The notes under the pieces are model-generated. The model worked only from the letters and a program-made list of their open reading frames with translations. It made no database searches and had not been told where the DNA came from. Below, piece by piece: positions 7,862-16,513 of a stretch of DNA of 64,000 nt. The stretch's first letter is position 1. The number at the start of each line of letters is the position of its first letter. Location of the stretch: positions 521,222 through 585,221 of the forward strand of contig JBLXBZ010000003.1 in NCBI GenBank assembly GCA_048265185.1, given 5' to 3'. Both the position numbers and the translations under genes were made by a program. This DNA comes from JBLXBZ01 sp048265185. GTDB taxonomy: Bacteria > Pseudomonadota > Alphaproteobacteria > Rhizobiales > Stappiaceae.

Positions 7862-8407
7862 ATGGTCAAGCCCGCAAAAGACAGCTTTACCGTCAAGCTG
7901 GCGCCTTTTTTTATGAGCGCGGTTTTTCTGATGGCCGGTTTGGTGAGCGGCGTTGGCGCCGATGCTTTCGCCCAGTCGTCAAAAAGCAAGGCCGGCTCGC
8001 AAGGCGAGTCCGGAGCGCGCCAATATTGTCAAAACGTGGTGGATGTGGCGGCTGAGCAGCGCATTGCTTGGCAAATGCGAAATTTGATCGCGTTGCGCTC
8101 GGACGTGGCGGTGAAAATTGCCGAACTAGAGATGCTGAGGGAAGACGTTCGTCTTTGGCTTGAAAAACGTGACGTGGTGCTTGGAGAAGTTGAGGAGCAT
8201 GTGGTGCGCATCTATGGCCGTATGCGCCCTGACGCTGCGGCGGAGCAGATGGCGACCTTGGACGCCGAGACGGCGACGGTCGTTCTAGCCAAACTGAAAG
8301 CACGTGAAGCCAGTGCGATTTTGAATGAGATGGAGCCGGCTCGCGCCGCGCTGCTTACCCAAAGTTTGACGGAGTTAACCCGTCCATTGAGCAGGAAGGG
8401 CAGCTGA
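7862..8407 (+). CDS. motE: MotE, periplasmic chaperone for MotC
   Basis: In rhizobia MotE is a periplasmic protein that stabilises MotC, a motor component. The 181-residue product has a signal peptide (FTVKLAPFFMSAVFLMAGLV to ADAFAQ), a coiled-coil middle (about residues 75-115), and a C-terminal MgtE-N-like helical part (RMRPDAAAEQMATLDAETAT, ASAILNEMEPARAALL). The frame extends back to 7763 through the candidate operator, so ATG 7862, which opens on a signal peptide, is preferred. Its TGA shares one base with the flgH ATG. Confidence 0.85.
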   Translation: MVKPAKDSFTVKLAPFFMSAVFLMAGLVSGVGADAFAQSSKSKAGSQGESGARQYCQNVVDVAAEQRIAWQMRNLIALRSDVAVKIAELEMLREDVRLWLEKRDVVLGEVEEHVVRIYGRMRPDAAAEQMATLDAETATVVLAKLKAREASAILNEMEPARAALLTQSLTELTRPLSRKGS

Positions 8408-9123
8408 TGCGGGTCCGTGGGATGAAGTTCGGGGCCGTCGCCCTTAGCGCCGCTCTACTTGGGGGGTGCTCGTCAAGTATTGACAGCTTTAATGTTGAGC
8501 CGCCTTTGACGCCTGTTGGGCAAGGATTGAACGCCGCTCCGGTTGGCTATCCCTTGTCCACCTATCAGCCAAATCAACGCAAGGCGTTTCAATCTCTTTG
8601 GGTTGACGGGCGCAATGAGTTTTTCAAAGATCCACGGGCTAAATCCGTCGGTGACGTTTTGACGGTTCAGATTGAAATTGACGACAAGGCGACATTGGAC
8701 AATCGCTCTGATCGCGCGCGCGACTCGAGCGCGGATGTGGGGTTTGGTTTCTTCTTCGGGTTTAATCCCAGTCAAACCGAAGGTGAGGGCGAAGCCGACA
8801 TCGCCACCGGCTCGCGCTCTAAAGGCCAGGGCGCGATTGATCGGAAAGAGGAAATAAATCTGCAAGTCGCGGCGATTGTGACTCAGGTTCTGCCCAATGG
8901 AAATCTGATGGTTTCCGGGTCGCAGGAAGTTCGAGTCAATTTTGAGGTTCGCGTTCTCAATATCGTGGGCATCGTACGGCCAAGAGACATCAGCTCAAAT
9001 AATACGATCACTTACGATAAAATCGCCGAAGCTCGGGTTTCCTATGGTGGCCGCGGCCGGTTGAGCGAAGTTCAGCAGCCGCCTTGGGGACAGCAGCTTT
9101 ATGACCGGATAACGCCGTTTTAG
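8407..9123 (+). CDS. flgH: Flagellar L-ring lipoprotein FlgH
   Basis: Outer-membrane lipoprotein that forms the L ring. The 238-residue product has a lipoprotein signal with lipobox LLGGC near residues 17-21, then SLWVDGRNEFFKDPRAKSVG, DVLTVQIEIDDKATLDN and, near the C-terminus, VNFEVRVLNIVGIVRPRDIS and NTITYDKIAEARVSYGGRG. These are the hallmark FlgH segments. It overlaps motE by one base. Confidence 0.96.
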   Translation: MRVRGMKFGAVALSAALLGGCSSSIDSFNVEPPLTPVGQGLNAAPVGYPLSTYQPNQRKAFQSLWVDGRNEFFKDPRAKSVGDVLTVQIEIDDKATLDNRSDRARDSSADVGFGFFFGFNPSQTEGEGEADIATGSRSKGQGAIDRKEEINLQVAAIVTQVLPNGNLMVSGSQEVRVNFEVRVLNIVGIVRPRDISSNNTITYDKIAEARVSYGGRGRLSEVQQPPWGQQLYDRITPF

Positions 9124-9239
9124 CGCTGTGTTAACTGAGGTCGGACCTGCTGTTCGTCAGGATCGCTTTCAAACAAGACATGGAGAATGACGTTTTATCG
9201 AACGTCAGGCCACGTTCTTGATCTGTAAAAGGTGAAAAA

Positions 9240-9749
9240 ATGAGCCAAGCGTTAGTCACTTCCGAAAATGCGTCCTCGGCGCAGGCTAAGCGCGGGCGTG
9301 AACGTGGCTTCTTGCCAGTGTTTGTTTTGCTCACGATCGTCGCCGCCGGTGTTGGCGCGGTGGTTGGCATGCAGCTGGTGTCCCAGACGCGTGAAACTAT
9401 ATTAAGAATCGAAAGAGGCCAGAAGACGAGTGAAGTGTCCCCACTTTATCCCGAAGCGGGGCATGTTCGCTCCCTTAAGGCGGTCGTGGTCAATTTAGCG
9501 GCGCCAGCCGACATTTTTGTTCGTTTGCAGTCATCAATCGTTCTCACCAGCGAAGCTTTGCCGGAGGCGTCGGTGATTGCGAGCAGGATCGAGGGGGACA
9601 TGGCTTCTTATTTGCGCACGATTACATTGGCCCAACTGGAAGGCGCCGGCGGCTTGCAGCATCTTCGAGAAGATTTGAATGATCGCGCGAAAACCCGCTC
9701 GAATGGCTCTGTTCAAGAGCTTATTATTGAATCGGTGGTGGTGCAGTGA
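9240..9749 (+). CDS. fliL: Flagellar basal body-associated protein FliL
   Basis: Inner-membrane protein around the stator that supports motor function. The 169-residue product has a short cytoplasmic tail with basic residues, one membrane helix (FLPVFVLLTIVAAGVGAVVG, about residues 27-46) and a periplasmic FliL domain ending LTRS-type helices (QLEGAGGLQHLREDLNDRAK). It starts 116 bases after flgH, a gap without another gene, and its TGA overlaps the GTG of fliP. Confidence 0.9.
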   Translation: MSQALVTSENASSAQAKRGRERGFLPVFVLLTIVAAGVGAVVGMQLVSQTRETILRIERGQKTSEVSPLYPEAGHVRSLKAVVVNLAAPADIFVRLQSSIVLTSEALPEASVIASRIEGDMASYLRTITLAQLEGAGGLQHLREDLNDRAKTRSNGSVQELIIESVVVQ

Positions 9750-10501
9750 AGCGTTTTTTGGCGGTTATTTTTCCCGCGGCTCTCATGTCTATATTGGCGG
9801 TCGCCGCCGTAAGAGCGCAGGTTCCCGACCTTTCGACATTGATACCTGAGGGCGAGGGGTCCGCTACAGGGCGCATCGTGCAGATGGTCGGCCTTTTGAC
9901 GGTTCTCTCGCTTGCGCCGGGATTGCTGATCATGGTGACGAGTTTCACGCGTTTCGCCGTCGCTCTCGCGTTTTTACGCTCTGGTCTCGGGTTGCAAACG
10001 ACGCCCGCCAACATCATCATGATTTCTCTGGCCCTGTTTATGACGTTCTACGTCATGGCTCCTACATTTGACAAAGCCTGGAATGATGGGCTGGAGCCAT
10101 TGATGAACGAGCAAATTTCCGAGATGGAGGCCTATGAGAAAGTCACCGCGCCATTTCGCGCTTTCATGCTCGAGCATGTTCGCGAGCAGGATCTCCTTCT
10201 TTTTGACGATCTGGCGGCGCAGCGTCTTGGCACTGCGGAGGCGCAGAGCCCGGCGGACGTGGAAATGCGCGTCCTGATTCCCGCTTTCATGATTTCAGAG
10301 CTGCGCCGGGGTTTCGAAATAGGTTTTCTCGTCGTATTGCCGTTTCTCGTGATCGATATGATCGTGGCGACATTGACCATGTCCATGGGGATGATGATGT
10401 TGCCGCCAACGGTTATTTCGCTTCCCTTCAAGGCTCTGTTTTTTGTGTTGATTGACGGCTGGAATTTACTGGTCGGTAGCTTGGTGCGCTCTTTTTTCTA
10501 A
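9746..10501 (+). CDS. fliP: Flagellar type III export protein FliP
   Basis: Core of the export gate with FliQ and FliR in the inner membrane. The 251-residue product has a cleavable signal peptide (usual for FliP), four membrane segments, and the signatures MVTSFTRFAVALAFLRSGLG, QTTPANIIMISLALFMTFYV and FLVIDMIVATLTMSMGMMML with PFKALFFVLIDGWNLL at the end. It starts with GTG overlapping the fliL stop. fliQ and fliR are not adjacent. The next gene, rppH, is on the opposite strand. Confidence 0.96.
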   Translation: MKRFLAVIFPAALMSILAVAAVRAQVPDLSTLIPEGEGSATGRIVQMVGLLTVLSLAPGLLIMVTSFTRFAVALAFLRSGLGLQTTPANIIMISLALFMTFYVMAPTFDKAWNDGLEPLMNEQISEMEAYEKVTAPFRAFMLEHVREQDLLLFDDLAAQRLGTAEAQSPADVEMRVLIPAFMISELRRGFEIGFLVVLPFLVIDMIVATLTMSMGMMMLPPTVISLPFKALFFVLIDGWNLLVGSLVRSFF

Positions 10502-10553
10502 AAATAAAGGAGCGCCGTCATCTCAATATTTGTGAACAGATGAGGCCTTCGGC

Positions 10554-11084
10554 TCAGACGCCCACGTTCCTCGGCTGGTCGTCATTGTTCGTCAGATGGC
10601 GAAATGCGCGCACCACGTTTTCATATACCGGGCGTTTGAAGGGGATGATTAACTCTGGAAGAGCTGAGGCGCGCTCCCATCTCCATTCATGAAATTCCGG
10701 CCTGTGTCCGTCTGGCGGCGTTCGAATATTGATTTCATCATCGTCGCCGTCGAAACGAAAAGCGAACCATCGTTGGGTTTGGCCACGAAACTTGCTACGC
10801 CGGGTGCGGGCGAGAATTTCTGGTGGAAAATCGTAATTGTACCAGTCGGGAGCTTCTCCGATAAGCGTGACGGTGCGTACGCTCGTTTCTTCATAAAGCT
10901 CGCGTTTGGCCGCTTTCAAAGGCGATTCTCCAGAATCGATGCCGCCTTGTGGCATTTGCCAGGCGTAGCTCGCCTCGACGCCGTGTTTGTCGTCTTCCCG
11001 CTTGCCAATCCATACAAGTCCTTGCCGGTTGACGAGCATCACTCCGACGCAGGGACGATAGGGTAATGTCGATGTCTTGGGCAT
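10554..11084 (-). CDS. rppH: RNA pyrophosphohydrolase RppH (Nudix)
   Basis: Removes pyrophosphate from the 5' end of mRNA, which starts RNase E-dependent decay. The 176-residue product has the RppH N-terminus YRPCVGVMLVNRQGLVWIG and a Nudix box GGIDSGESPLKAAKRELYEE within GX5EX7REUXEE. The downstream WFAFRF and EFHEWRW segments also fit RppH. Starts at 11084 (ATG) and 11126 (GTG) are both open; 11084 is closer to the family N-terminus. It follows yibQ on the same strand. Confidence 0.9.
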   Translation of the reverse strand: MPKTSTLPYRPCVGVMLVNRQGLVWIGKREDDKHGVEASYAWQMPQGGIDSGESPLKAAKRELYEETSVRTVTLIGEAPDWYNYDFPPEILARTRRSKFRGQTQRWFAFRFDGDDDEINIRTPPDGHRPEFHEWRWERASALPELIIPFKRPVYENVVRAFRHLTNNDDQPRNVGV

Positions 11085-11153
11085 GGATAGGCTCTCGGAG
11101 TTTGGGGTATGGTGGGCTGAAGTCACAAGGGCGAAGCCCCAGCGGCAAAGCCT

Positions 11154-12308
11154 TTAATTGGCGGTTTTGTTCAAAGTGTTGCTGATGGGCGTTAATTGTA
11201 GTCCACGCTCTTCAAGATCCTTTGACCAGCGCTCAAGTTGTTCGATGGTGACCGGTAAAGCGGTGGCGACGCCCACGGCGTATCCTTTACTGCGGGCCTC
11301 CGCTTCTAAGTGTAGTAAGCGCGCCTGAATGTCGCTGGGCTTGGGCACTTCATCGAGCACGACGCTGGCGCCTGAAAATGGCGTGTTGCTCTCCTTCGCG
11401 ACTTCCTCCGCGAGGCTGCGCGAGGAGGATTTGTCGTCAAGATACATTAATCCTCGCCGTTTTAGCTCTTGCAGTAGACGCTGCATGGCCTCGCGTGAAG
11501 CTGTAAAACGCCCGCCAGCGTAATTCACAACCCCGACGTAATTGGTCATTCTGCTGAGAAGGAAAGAAAGCCGTTCCTTGAACTGGGCGTCGTCGAGATC
11601 GACGAGTAGCGTATGTGGTCCCGGATCATTGTCGGGGAAATCAAATGGCTCCAACGGTAGTTGCAAAAGCAGTTCGTGGCCCTCTTTTCGCGCCACCTCC
11701 ATCCAGTGCGCCAGTTTGTCACCATATGGGGCGAAGGCGAAAGTGACTTCCTGAGGAAGCCGGCTCAGAGCAATTTCGGTGCCTGTTTCGGATAAGCCCA
11801 ATCCGCCGACGACAATGGCGATTTTGGGCACGCCTGAAAGCCCGTTGGCCGCAGGCCGGGCGTAAAGGTCCAGTGGACGCGCGCCTTGCGCTGAAGTGAT
11901 GGGGAGAGGGCCGTGGCGTCCATTTTCAATTATTCGGGAGTCTGGTCGGAATGACAGCTCTGTTTGTAAAAGCTGGCCTTGCTCGATATTCGCGAATTCG
12001 TCGTAACGGGGGCCGAGCGAAGACGGGGCGTCGCCGCCGTCGCTGGCTTCTTCCACGTCGCTGCTATTAAACTTTGGATCGATTTCTACGACGCCAAAAT
12101 CCCGTGCGGAAAGACCGTCAACTGAGTTATCCAGATTGACCACGCCAATAGGCTCCCCGCCTAAAGGGTCGTCGACGATACCAATCCAAACGAGGGCGGT
12201 GGTGCATAAAATAGCGAGAATGCCGGCGCCCATCAATCCTAGCGGCAAGCGTAAAAATGTTCGTTTGCCCAGTCCCAGAGGCGCTGTCAGATCTTGCTGC
12301 GACGCCAT
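11154..12308 (-). CDS. Divergent polysaccharide deacetylase family protein (YibQ-like)
   Basis: The 384-residue product has one N-terminal membrane helix (LPLGLMGAGILAILCTTALV, about residues 20-39), a poorly conserved linker, and a C-terminal half matching YibQ-type divergent deacetylases: PKIAIVVGGLGLSETGTE, then ELLLQLPLEP, MTNYVGVVNYAGGRFTA and GLMYLDDKSSSRS. The metal ligands of active deacetylases are not obvious, as usual for this group, and the substrate is unknown. Its place after ctpA and envC agrees with a role in the cell envelope. Confidence 0.8.
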   Translation of the reverse strand: MASQQDLTAPLGLGKRTFLRLPLGLMGAGILAILCTTALVWIGIVDDPLGGEPIGVVNLDNSVDGLSARDFGVVEIDPKFNSSDVEEASDGGDAPSSLGPRYDEFANIEQGQLLQTELSFRPDSRIIENGRHGPLPITSAQGARPLDLYARPAANGLSGVPKIAIVVGGLGLSETGTEIALSRLPQEVTFAFAPYGDKLAHWMEVARKEGHELLLQLPLEPFDFPDNDPGPHTLLVDLDDAQFKERLSFLLSRMTNYVGVVNYAGGRFTASREAMQRLLQELKRRGLMYLDDKSSSRSLAEEVAKESNTPFSGASVVLDEVPKPSDIQARLLHLEAEARSKGYAVGVATALPVTIEQLERWSKDLEERGLQLTPISNTLNKTAN

Positions 12309-12413
12309 TTTATAGTCACCACCTGCTTACGTCGCACTTGTAATATACTCGGCTAACGCGGTTTCAAGGCGGCGGCGCGTCCCACCTGAAAGAGGGACGC
12401 GCCGCGTTGTCTA

Positions 12414-13748
12414 TCAGTTCGGAACGTTTTGGGCTTTATCTCCGGTTGGAGGGAAAGCGCTATTGGCTTGTGTCCCGCGGAGCAAATCCAATGCGTATTT
12501 AAGTTGAGCGTCGTCTTTAGGGTCTACGGGAACATAAGCTTGACTTCCGGAAGCCTCGTCGCCTTCCTCCGCTTTCAAATGACCACGAAGACCGGCTTCC
12601 CCCTTGGTGTTGACTTTGCCTTTGAGCTCTTCAGGCAGCTCTTGCAAATACACGATGTCGGGGGTGATGCCCTTCGCCTGAATCGAGGTTCCTGACGGGG
12701 TGAAATAACGCGCCGTCGTTAGTCGAAGCGCGCCGTTGGCGCCTAATGGGATAATCGTTTGGACAGAGCCTTTACCAAAGGATCTTGTCCCTAGAACGGT
12801 GGCGCGGCGATGGTCCTGCAACGCTCCGGCGACAATCTCGGACGCGGAAGCTGATCCGCCGTTCATCAAAACGATGACTGGCTTGCCGTCTGTCAAATCG
12901 CCGCTGCGCGCGTTGTAGCGCTGGGTTTCACTAGCTTCGCGTCCGCGTGTGGAGACGATTTCGCCGCGATCCAGAAACGCGTCGGTGACGGCGATTGCCT
13001 GATCGAGAAGACCGCCCGGGTTATTGCGCAAATCCAGAATATACCCCCGGATTTTATCCTCTCCGATGGTTTCGTCGAAGGATTCGATTGCTTCTTTCAA
13101 GCCATCGTAAGTTTGTTCGTTGAATTGTGTGACGCGGATGTAGCCAACGTCGGTTTCATCACGGAATTTGACGGATTTGATGCGAATGATGTCGCGCGTG
13201 ATCTTGATCTTGATCGGCTCGTCCATCCCTTCGCGGCGTACGGTGATTTCGAGGTCAGTGTTGACCGGCCCACGCATTTTCTCCACCGCTTCCGCCAAAG
13301 TCAGACCTTTGACGAATTCGCCGTCGAGATGGGTGATGACGTCCCCCGCCATGACGCCTGCGTGAAATGCGGGCGTGTCGTCGATGGGCGTGACGACTTT
13401 GACGAAATCGTCCTCCATGGTCACTTCAATGCCAAGCCCGCCGAATTCGCCGCGTGTTTGCACTTGCATGTCGCGAAAGCTCTTCGGGGACAAGTAGCTG
13501 GAATGAGGGTCTAGCCCGGCGAGCATGCCGTTAATGGCGGTCTCCACAAGCTTCGCGTCGTCCGGCGTCTCGACATAATCGGAGCGGATGCGCTCGAAAA
13601 CGTCGCCGAACAGATTGAGTTGACGATAAGTGTCTGTGTCGGCCGCGTTGGCGACGTCACTGATCCTTATGGAGGTTTGGTTGAATGTGGTGACTGCTAC
13701 GGCGCCTATGACGAGGCCGGCAATCAAGAGCGAAGCTTTCCGAATCAT
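12414..13748 (-). CDS. ctpA: Carboxy-terminal processing protease CtpA (S41)
   Basis: Exported serine protease that trims C-termini of periplasmic proteins. The 444-residue product has an N-terminal signal or anchor (ASLLIAGLVIGAVAVTTF), a PDZ domain (GLGIEVTMEDDFVKVVTPID to GEFVKGLTLAEAVEKMRG), and the S41 core with the catalytic Ser in MNGGSASASEIVAGALQDH and Lys in GTRSFGKGSVQT. The ATG at 13748 overlaps the envC TGA by four bases (ATGA), which fixes the start; 13784 would run into envC. In E. coli and Pseudomonas, such proteases act on cell-wall hydrolases, which fits the neighbour. Confidence 0.95.
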   Translation of the reverse strand: MIRKASLLIAGLVIGAVAVTTFNQTSIRISDVANAADTDTYRQLNLFGDVFERIRSDYVETPDDAKLVETAINGMLAGLDPHSSYLSPKSFRDMQVQTRGEFGGLGIEVTMEDDFVKVVTPIDDTPAFHAGVMAGDVITHLDGEFVKGLTLAEAVEKMRGPVNTDLEITVRREGMDEPIKIKITRDIIRIKSVKFRDETDVGYIRVTQFNEQTYDGLKEAIESFDETIGEDKIRGYILDLRNNPGGLLDQAIAVTDAFLDRGEIVSTRGREASETQRYNARSGDLTDGKPVIVLMNGGSASASEIVAGALQDHRRATVLGTRSFGKGSVQTIIPLGANGALRLTTARYFTPSGTSIQAKGITPDIVYLQELPEELKGKVNTKGEAGLRGHLKAEEGDEASGSQAYVPVDPKDDAQLKYALDLLRGTQANSAFPPTGDKAQNVPN

Positions 13749-15076
13749 CCGCGAACCTTTTTTTCTTTGGTGCGATGCCACCACGGGGTTGGGTCAATCG
13801 CTATGCCGTCTTTTCTGAATTCTACGTAGAGAACTGGTTGCTTCGCCGCAAGGTTGGAGCTCTCCGCGCTTGATACGCGCGTGGACCCCATCGCGGCGAC
13901 CGGTTCTCCGGCGAGTACAAATTGCCCCAACTCAACGTCGACCCTGTCCATTCCGGCCAACAAGATATGATACCCGTCGCCGGCGTTCAGGATCAAGAGC
14001 TGTCCGTAAGAACGAAACGGTCCCGCATAGACGACCCAGCCGTCGGCGGGAGCGATCACTTGCGCGCCCGAACGCGCCGCCAGAGACAAGCCTTCCGTCG
14101 TTCCTCCGAAACCATCGGGATCACCATAGTTACGTATTGGCGCGCCAGCAACCGGAAGTGAGAGTTGTTCCTTGGTTTTGGTGAAGGCCATCGCTGGAGC
14201 CAGGCGTCCCGGCCCAGCCTCCGCCGCTTCGGCTTTTCTCTTTTCGTCGGCGACGCGGGCTTGTTCCGCAGCGCGTTTGGCGCTGTCTATTTCGTTTTCG
14301 AGACTGGCGATCAGTCCCTGAAGGGAGGTGGCCTTTTTCGCAAGTTCTTGCGAGCGCTGTTTTTCACTTTCAAGCAGACGCTGACTTTTGTCGATTTGGT
14401 GTTTTTTGGCTGCGATCAAGAGCTCGACGCGGGTTTGCTCTTCTTTCAGGCGCGCGCCGTCGCTGGCGAGGCGCTCGCGTTCGGCCGCGATTGACGTCTT
14501 TAGTCGCTTCAGTTCTGAAAGGTCTGATGCGAGGGCTTGAGCTTCAACCTGAATTTCCGGCATGACGGCGTTGAGCAAAATTGCGCTGCGGATCGCCGAA
14601 ACGGCGTCCTGGGGTCTTACGGCGAGGGCGGGTGGCGGGCGCTGCCCGATCCGCTGCAGCGCCGAAAGAATTTCGGCCAGAGTGTCCTGTCGCTCGGCGA
14701 AAGACGCGCGCACTTTATCCTCATTCTCTGACAGCCGCCTGAATCGGTCTTCAGTTGCGGCCAGTTGCTCTTCCAGTCCTTGCACCCGTTGCGCCGTTCG
14801 CAGCAAATCGGCGTTCAGAGCATCGCGATCACGCCCGATCGCCCGGATTTCCCTGGCGATTTCCGCTTGTCGTTCCGAGGACAATTTTATGTCGCTCGTT
14901 AGCGTTTGCAATTCGGCGGCGCGGGCCGCTTTGCGTTGTTCTGGCGTTTGCGCGATCGCGCTCTCAGCAATCGCCTGTTCTTCTTCGTCCACCTGCTCCT
15001 TTGCCGCTGGTGAGGAGCACAGAAGAATCAGCGCGCAAAAAAACAAACAGGCAGCTTTTACGCCGTGAACGCTCAT
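13745..15076 (-). CDS. envC: Murein hydrolase activator EnvC family protein
   Basis: Periplasmic factor that activates amidases which split septal peptidoglycan. The 443-residue product has a signal peptide (KAACLFFCALILLCSS), about 250 residues of coiled coil, and a C-terminal LytM/M23 domain (PIRNYGDPDGFGGTTEGLSL, IAPADGWVVYAGPFRSYG, then LYVEFRKDG). The zinc ligands of active M23 enzymes (HxxxD and HxH) are replaced by GLSLAA and YVEF, so it should be an activator and not an enzyme. ATG 15076 follows AGAGG with good spacing; the open frame extends to 15196. Confidence 0.9.
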   Translation of the reverse strand: MSVHGVKAACLFFCALILLCSSPAAKEQVDEEEQAIAESAIAQTPEQRKAARAAELQTLTSDIKLSSERQAEIAREIRAIGRDRDALNADLLRTAQRVQGLEEQLAATEDRFRRLSENEDKVRASFAERQDTLAEILSALQRIGQRPPPALAVRPQDAVSAIRSAILLNAVMPEIQVEAQALASDLSELKRLKTSIAAERERLASDGARLKEEQTRVELLIAAKKHQIDKSQRLLESEKQRSQELAKKATSLQGLIASLENEIDSAKRAAEQARVADEKRKAEAAEAGPGRLAPAMAFTKTKEQLSLPVAGAPIRNYGDPDGFGGTTEGLSLAARSGAQVIAPADGWVVYAGPFRSYGQLLILNAGDGYHILLAGMDRVDVELGQFVLAGEPVAAMGSTRVSSAESSNLAAKQPVLYVEFRKDGIAIDPTPWWHRTKEKKVRG

Positions 15077-15346
15077 CATTCCTCTCGAAAACGTGCCTCT
15101 GATTTTCAGACGCTTATGTTCTGCGCATGGAAGAAGCCGACCGCCGCGCAGCGTTTCGCTAGGATGACCGGTCGACCTTAAGGAATGGTCAACCATAATT
15201 ACGTCGTCGTGTTCTTTTGTTTCAATTTCTTCATATTGCGTGATTACGGCGGAATGCGGGCATTATTATTGTGATTTTAAAAGGGATAAGTTCGAAGAAA
15301 AACCGGTGTCGAGCCTGATGGATTTTTCGCCGAGGCCAAATGCGAA

Positions 15347-15829
15347 TCACACTCTGTGATAGGGATGGCCGGTCAAAATCGTGCAGGCGCGGTAAATCTG
15401 TTCGCAAAGAAGAACGCGCGCGATCTGGTGAGGCCAGGTCATGGCGCCGAGCGACAGCTTCAAGTCGGCCTTGCTGAGAAGTTTGTCGCCGTGTCCGTCG
15501 GGGCCGCCGATCACGAAGGCGAGGTCCGCGCAGCCTTCATTTCGCCACGCGTCAAATTTGCTGGCGAAGGTTTCGCTTGTGAGTGATTTTCCCGTTTCGT
15601 CGAGAGCGACGACGCGCGCGCCGTCCGGCAGGGCCGTGAGCAACGCATCCGCTTCGCTAGCCTTGCGCGCCGACGCTTGCGGGGCGCGTGATTCCGCCAA
15701 TTCGATCAAATTAATTTGCGTAATGCCCAAAGTGCGTCCGGATTTCTTGCCGCGCTCAAGGTAGCGCTCCAGCAAGTCACGCTCCGCCCCCGCTTTCATT
15801 CGCCCGACGCATGCTATGTGCAGTCGCAT
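15347..15829 (-). CDS. rlmH: 23S rRNA (pseudouridine1915-N3)-methyltransferase RlmH
   Basis: SPOUT methyltransferase that modifies helix 69 of 23S rRNA on assembled ribosomes. The 160-residue product has MRLHIACVGRMKAGAERDL at the start, LDETGKSLTSETFASKFD in the middle, the SAM-knot motif FVIGGPDGHGD and the C-terminal LLCEQIYRACTILTGHPYHR, all diagnostic. It lies after rsfS on the same strand, as in many bacteria. Confidence 0.96.
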   Translation of the reverse strand: MRLHIACVGRMKAGAERDLLERYLERGKKSGRTLGITQINLIELAESRAPQASARKASEADALLTALPDGARVVALDETGKSLTSETFASKFDAWRNEGCADLAFVIGGPDGHGDKLLSKADLKLSLGAMTWPHQIARVLLCEQIYRACTILTGHPYHRV

Positions 15830-15937
15830 TTCGTGTCGCCTTTTTGAGCCGCATTGACAGCTTTGCGATCATGGAGAAGGCTCATGAAATGCGGATCGAT
15901 GCGTTGATTTTAAACGGCGCAAGCTATGCGGCGCGCT

Positions 15938-16396
15938 CTAGCTGAAATATTGGGGTGGCGCGGAGCTGTCGATAGTCCACATTTTTTCCATGTTGTAGAA
16001 CTCGCGAACTTCCGGACGGAAAATGTGGATCACGATATCGCCCGCGTCCACCAGCACCCAGTCGCAATGGGGCAGGCCTTCCACGTGGGATGTTCCATGA
16101 CCTGCGGCTTTCAGATCGCGTAACAGATGATCGGCGATTGCGCCCACATGTCTGTGGGAGCGTCCTGAAACAATTACGATATGATCGGCGAGAGCCGTTT
16201 TTCCGGTAATGTCGATGACAATGGAGTCTTCGGCTTTGGAATCTTCAAGACTCGCGAGAACGGCTCCAAGCAGAGCGGTTTCCTCAGCGGATGCGGCGCT
16301 GGTTTTTTCAGAGGCGGGATCTGGAGTCCCCCCATGGTCGGACGTCATTTTCAGGGTTAAGCCTTTCGACTGGTTATTAAGAGCGGGCTCATCCAT
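15938..16396 (-). CDS. rsfS: Ribosomal silencing factor RsfS
   Basis: Binds L14 of the 50S subunit and blocks subunit joining when nutrients are low. The 152-residue frame has the family core ADHIVIVSGRSHRHVGAIAD, then HVEGLPHCDWVLVDAGDIVI and HIFRPEVREFYNMEKMW. The N-terminal 35 residues are not conserved. The ATG at 16396 lies inside a perfect hairpin arm (16394-16416), so a downstream start such as ATG 16348 is also possible. It follows nadD on the same strand. Confidence 0.92.
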   Translation of the reverse strand: MDEPALNNQSKGLTLKMTSDHGGTPDPASEKTSAASAEETALLGAVLASLEDSKAEDSIVIDITGKTALADHIVIVSGRSHRHVGAIADHLLRDLKAAGHGTSHVEGLPHCDWVLVDAGDIVIHIFRPEVREFYNMEKMWTIDSSAPPQYFS

Positions 16397-16416
16397 AGTG
16401 ACGTTTCGTCACTATG
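16394..16416. repeat. Perfect 10-bp inverted repeat over the rsfS start
   Basis: CATAGTGACG at 16394-16403 and CGTCACTATG at 16407-16416 are exact complements with a TTT loop. On the minus-strand mRNA the arm would pair with the annotated rsfS start codon. It could be an operator or a translation switch, or show that the true start is downstream. Confidence 0.6.
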
Positions 16417-16513
16417 AAATCCGCCATTGTCCGTTGAGTGTAGCGAGCGAATGCGTCAATCCCCTGACGCTGCGCTTTGCTTTGCCTACCATAGGCTCAA
16501 ATAGAGAATTTTT

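Noticed and set aside
8029..8303. Antisense frames in motE and flgH
   Set aside because: The sense frames encode recognised proteins.
13870..15102. Plus-strand frames opposite envC
   Set aside because: They are shadows of the coiled-coil coding region on the minus strand.
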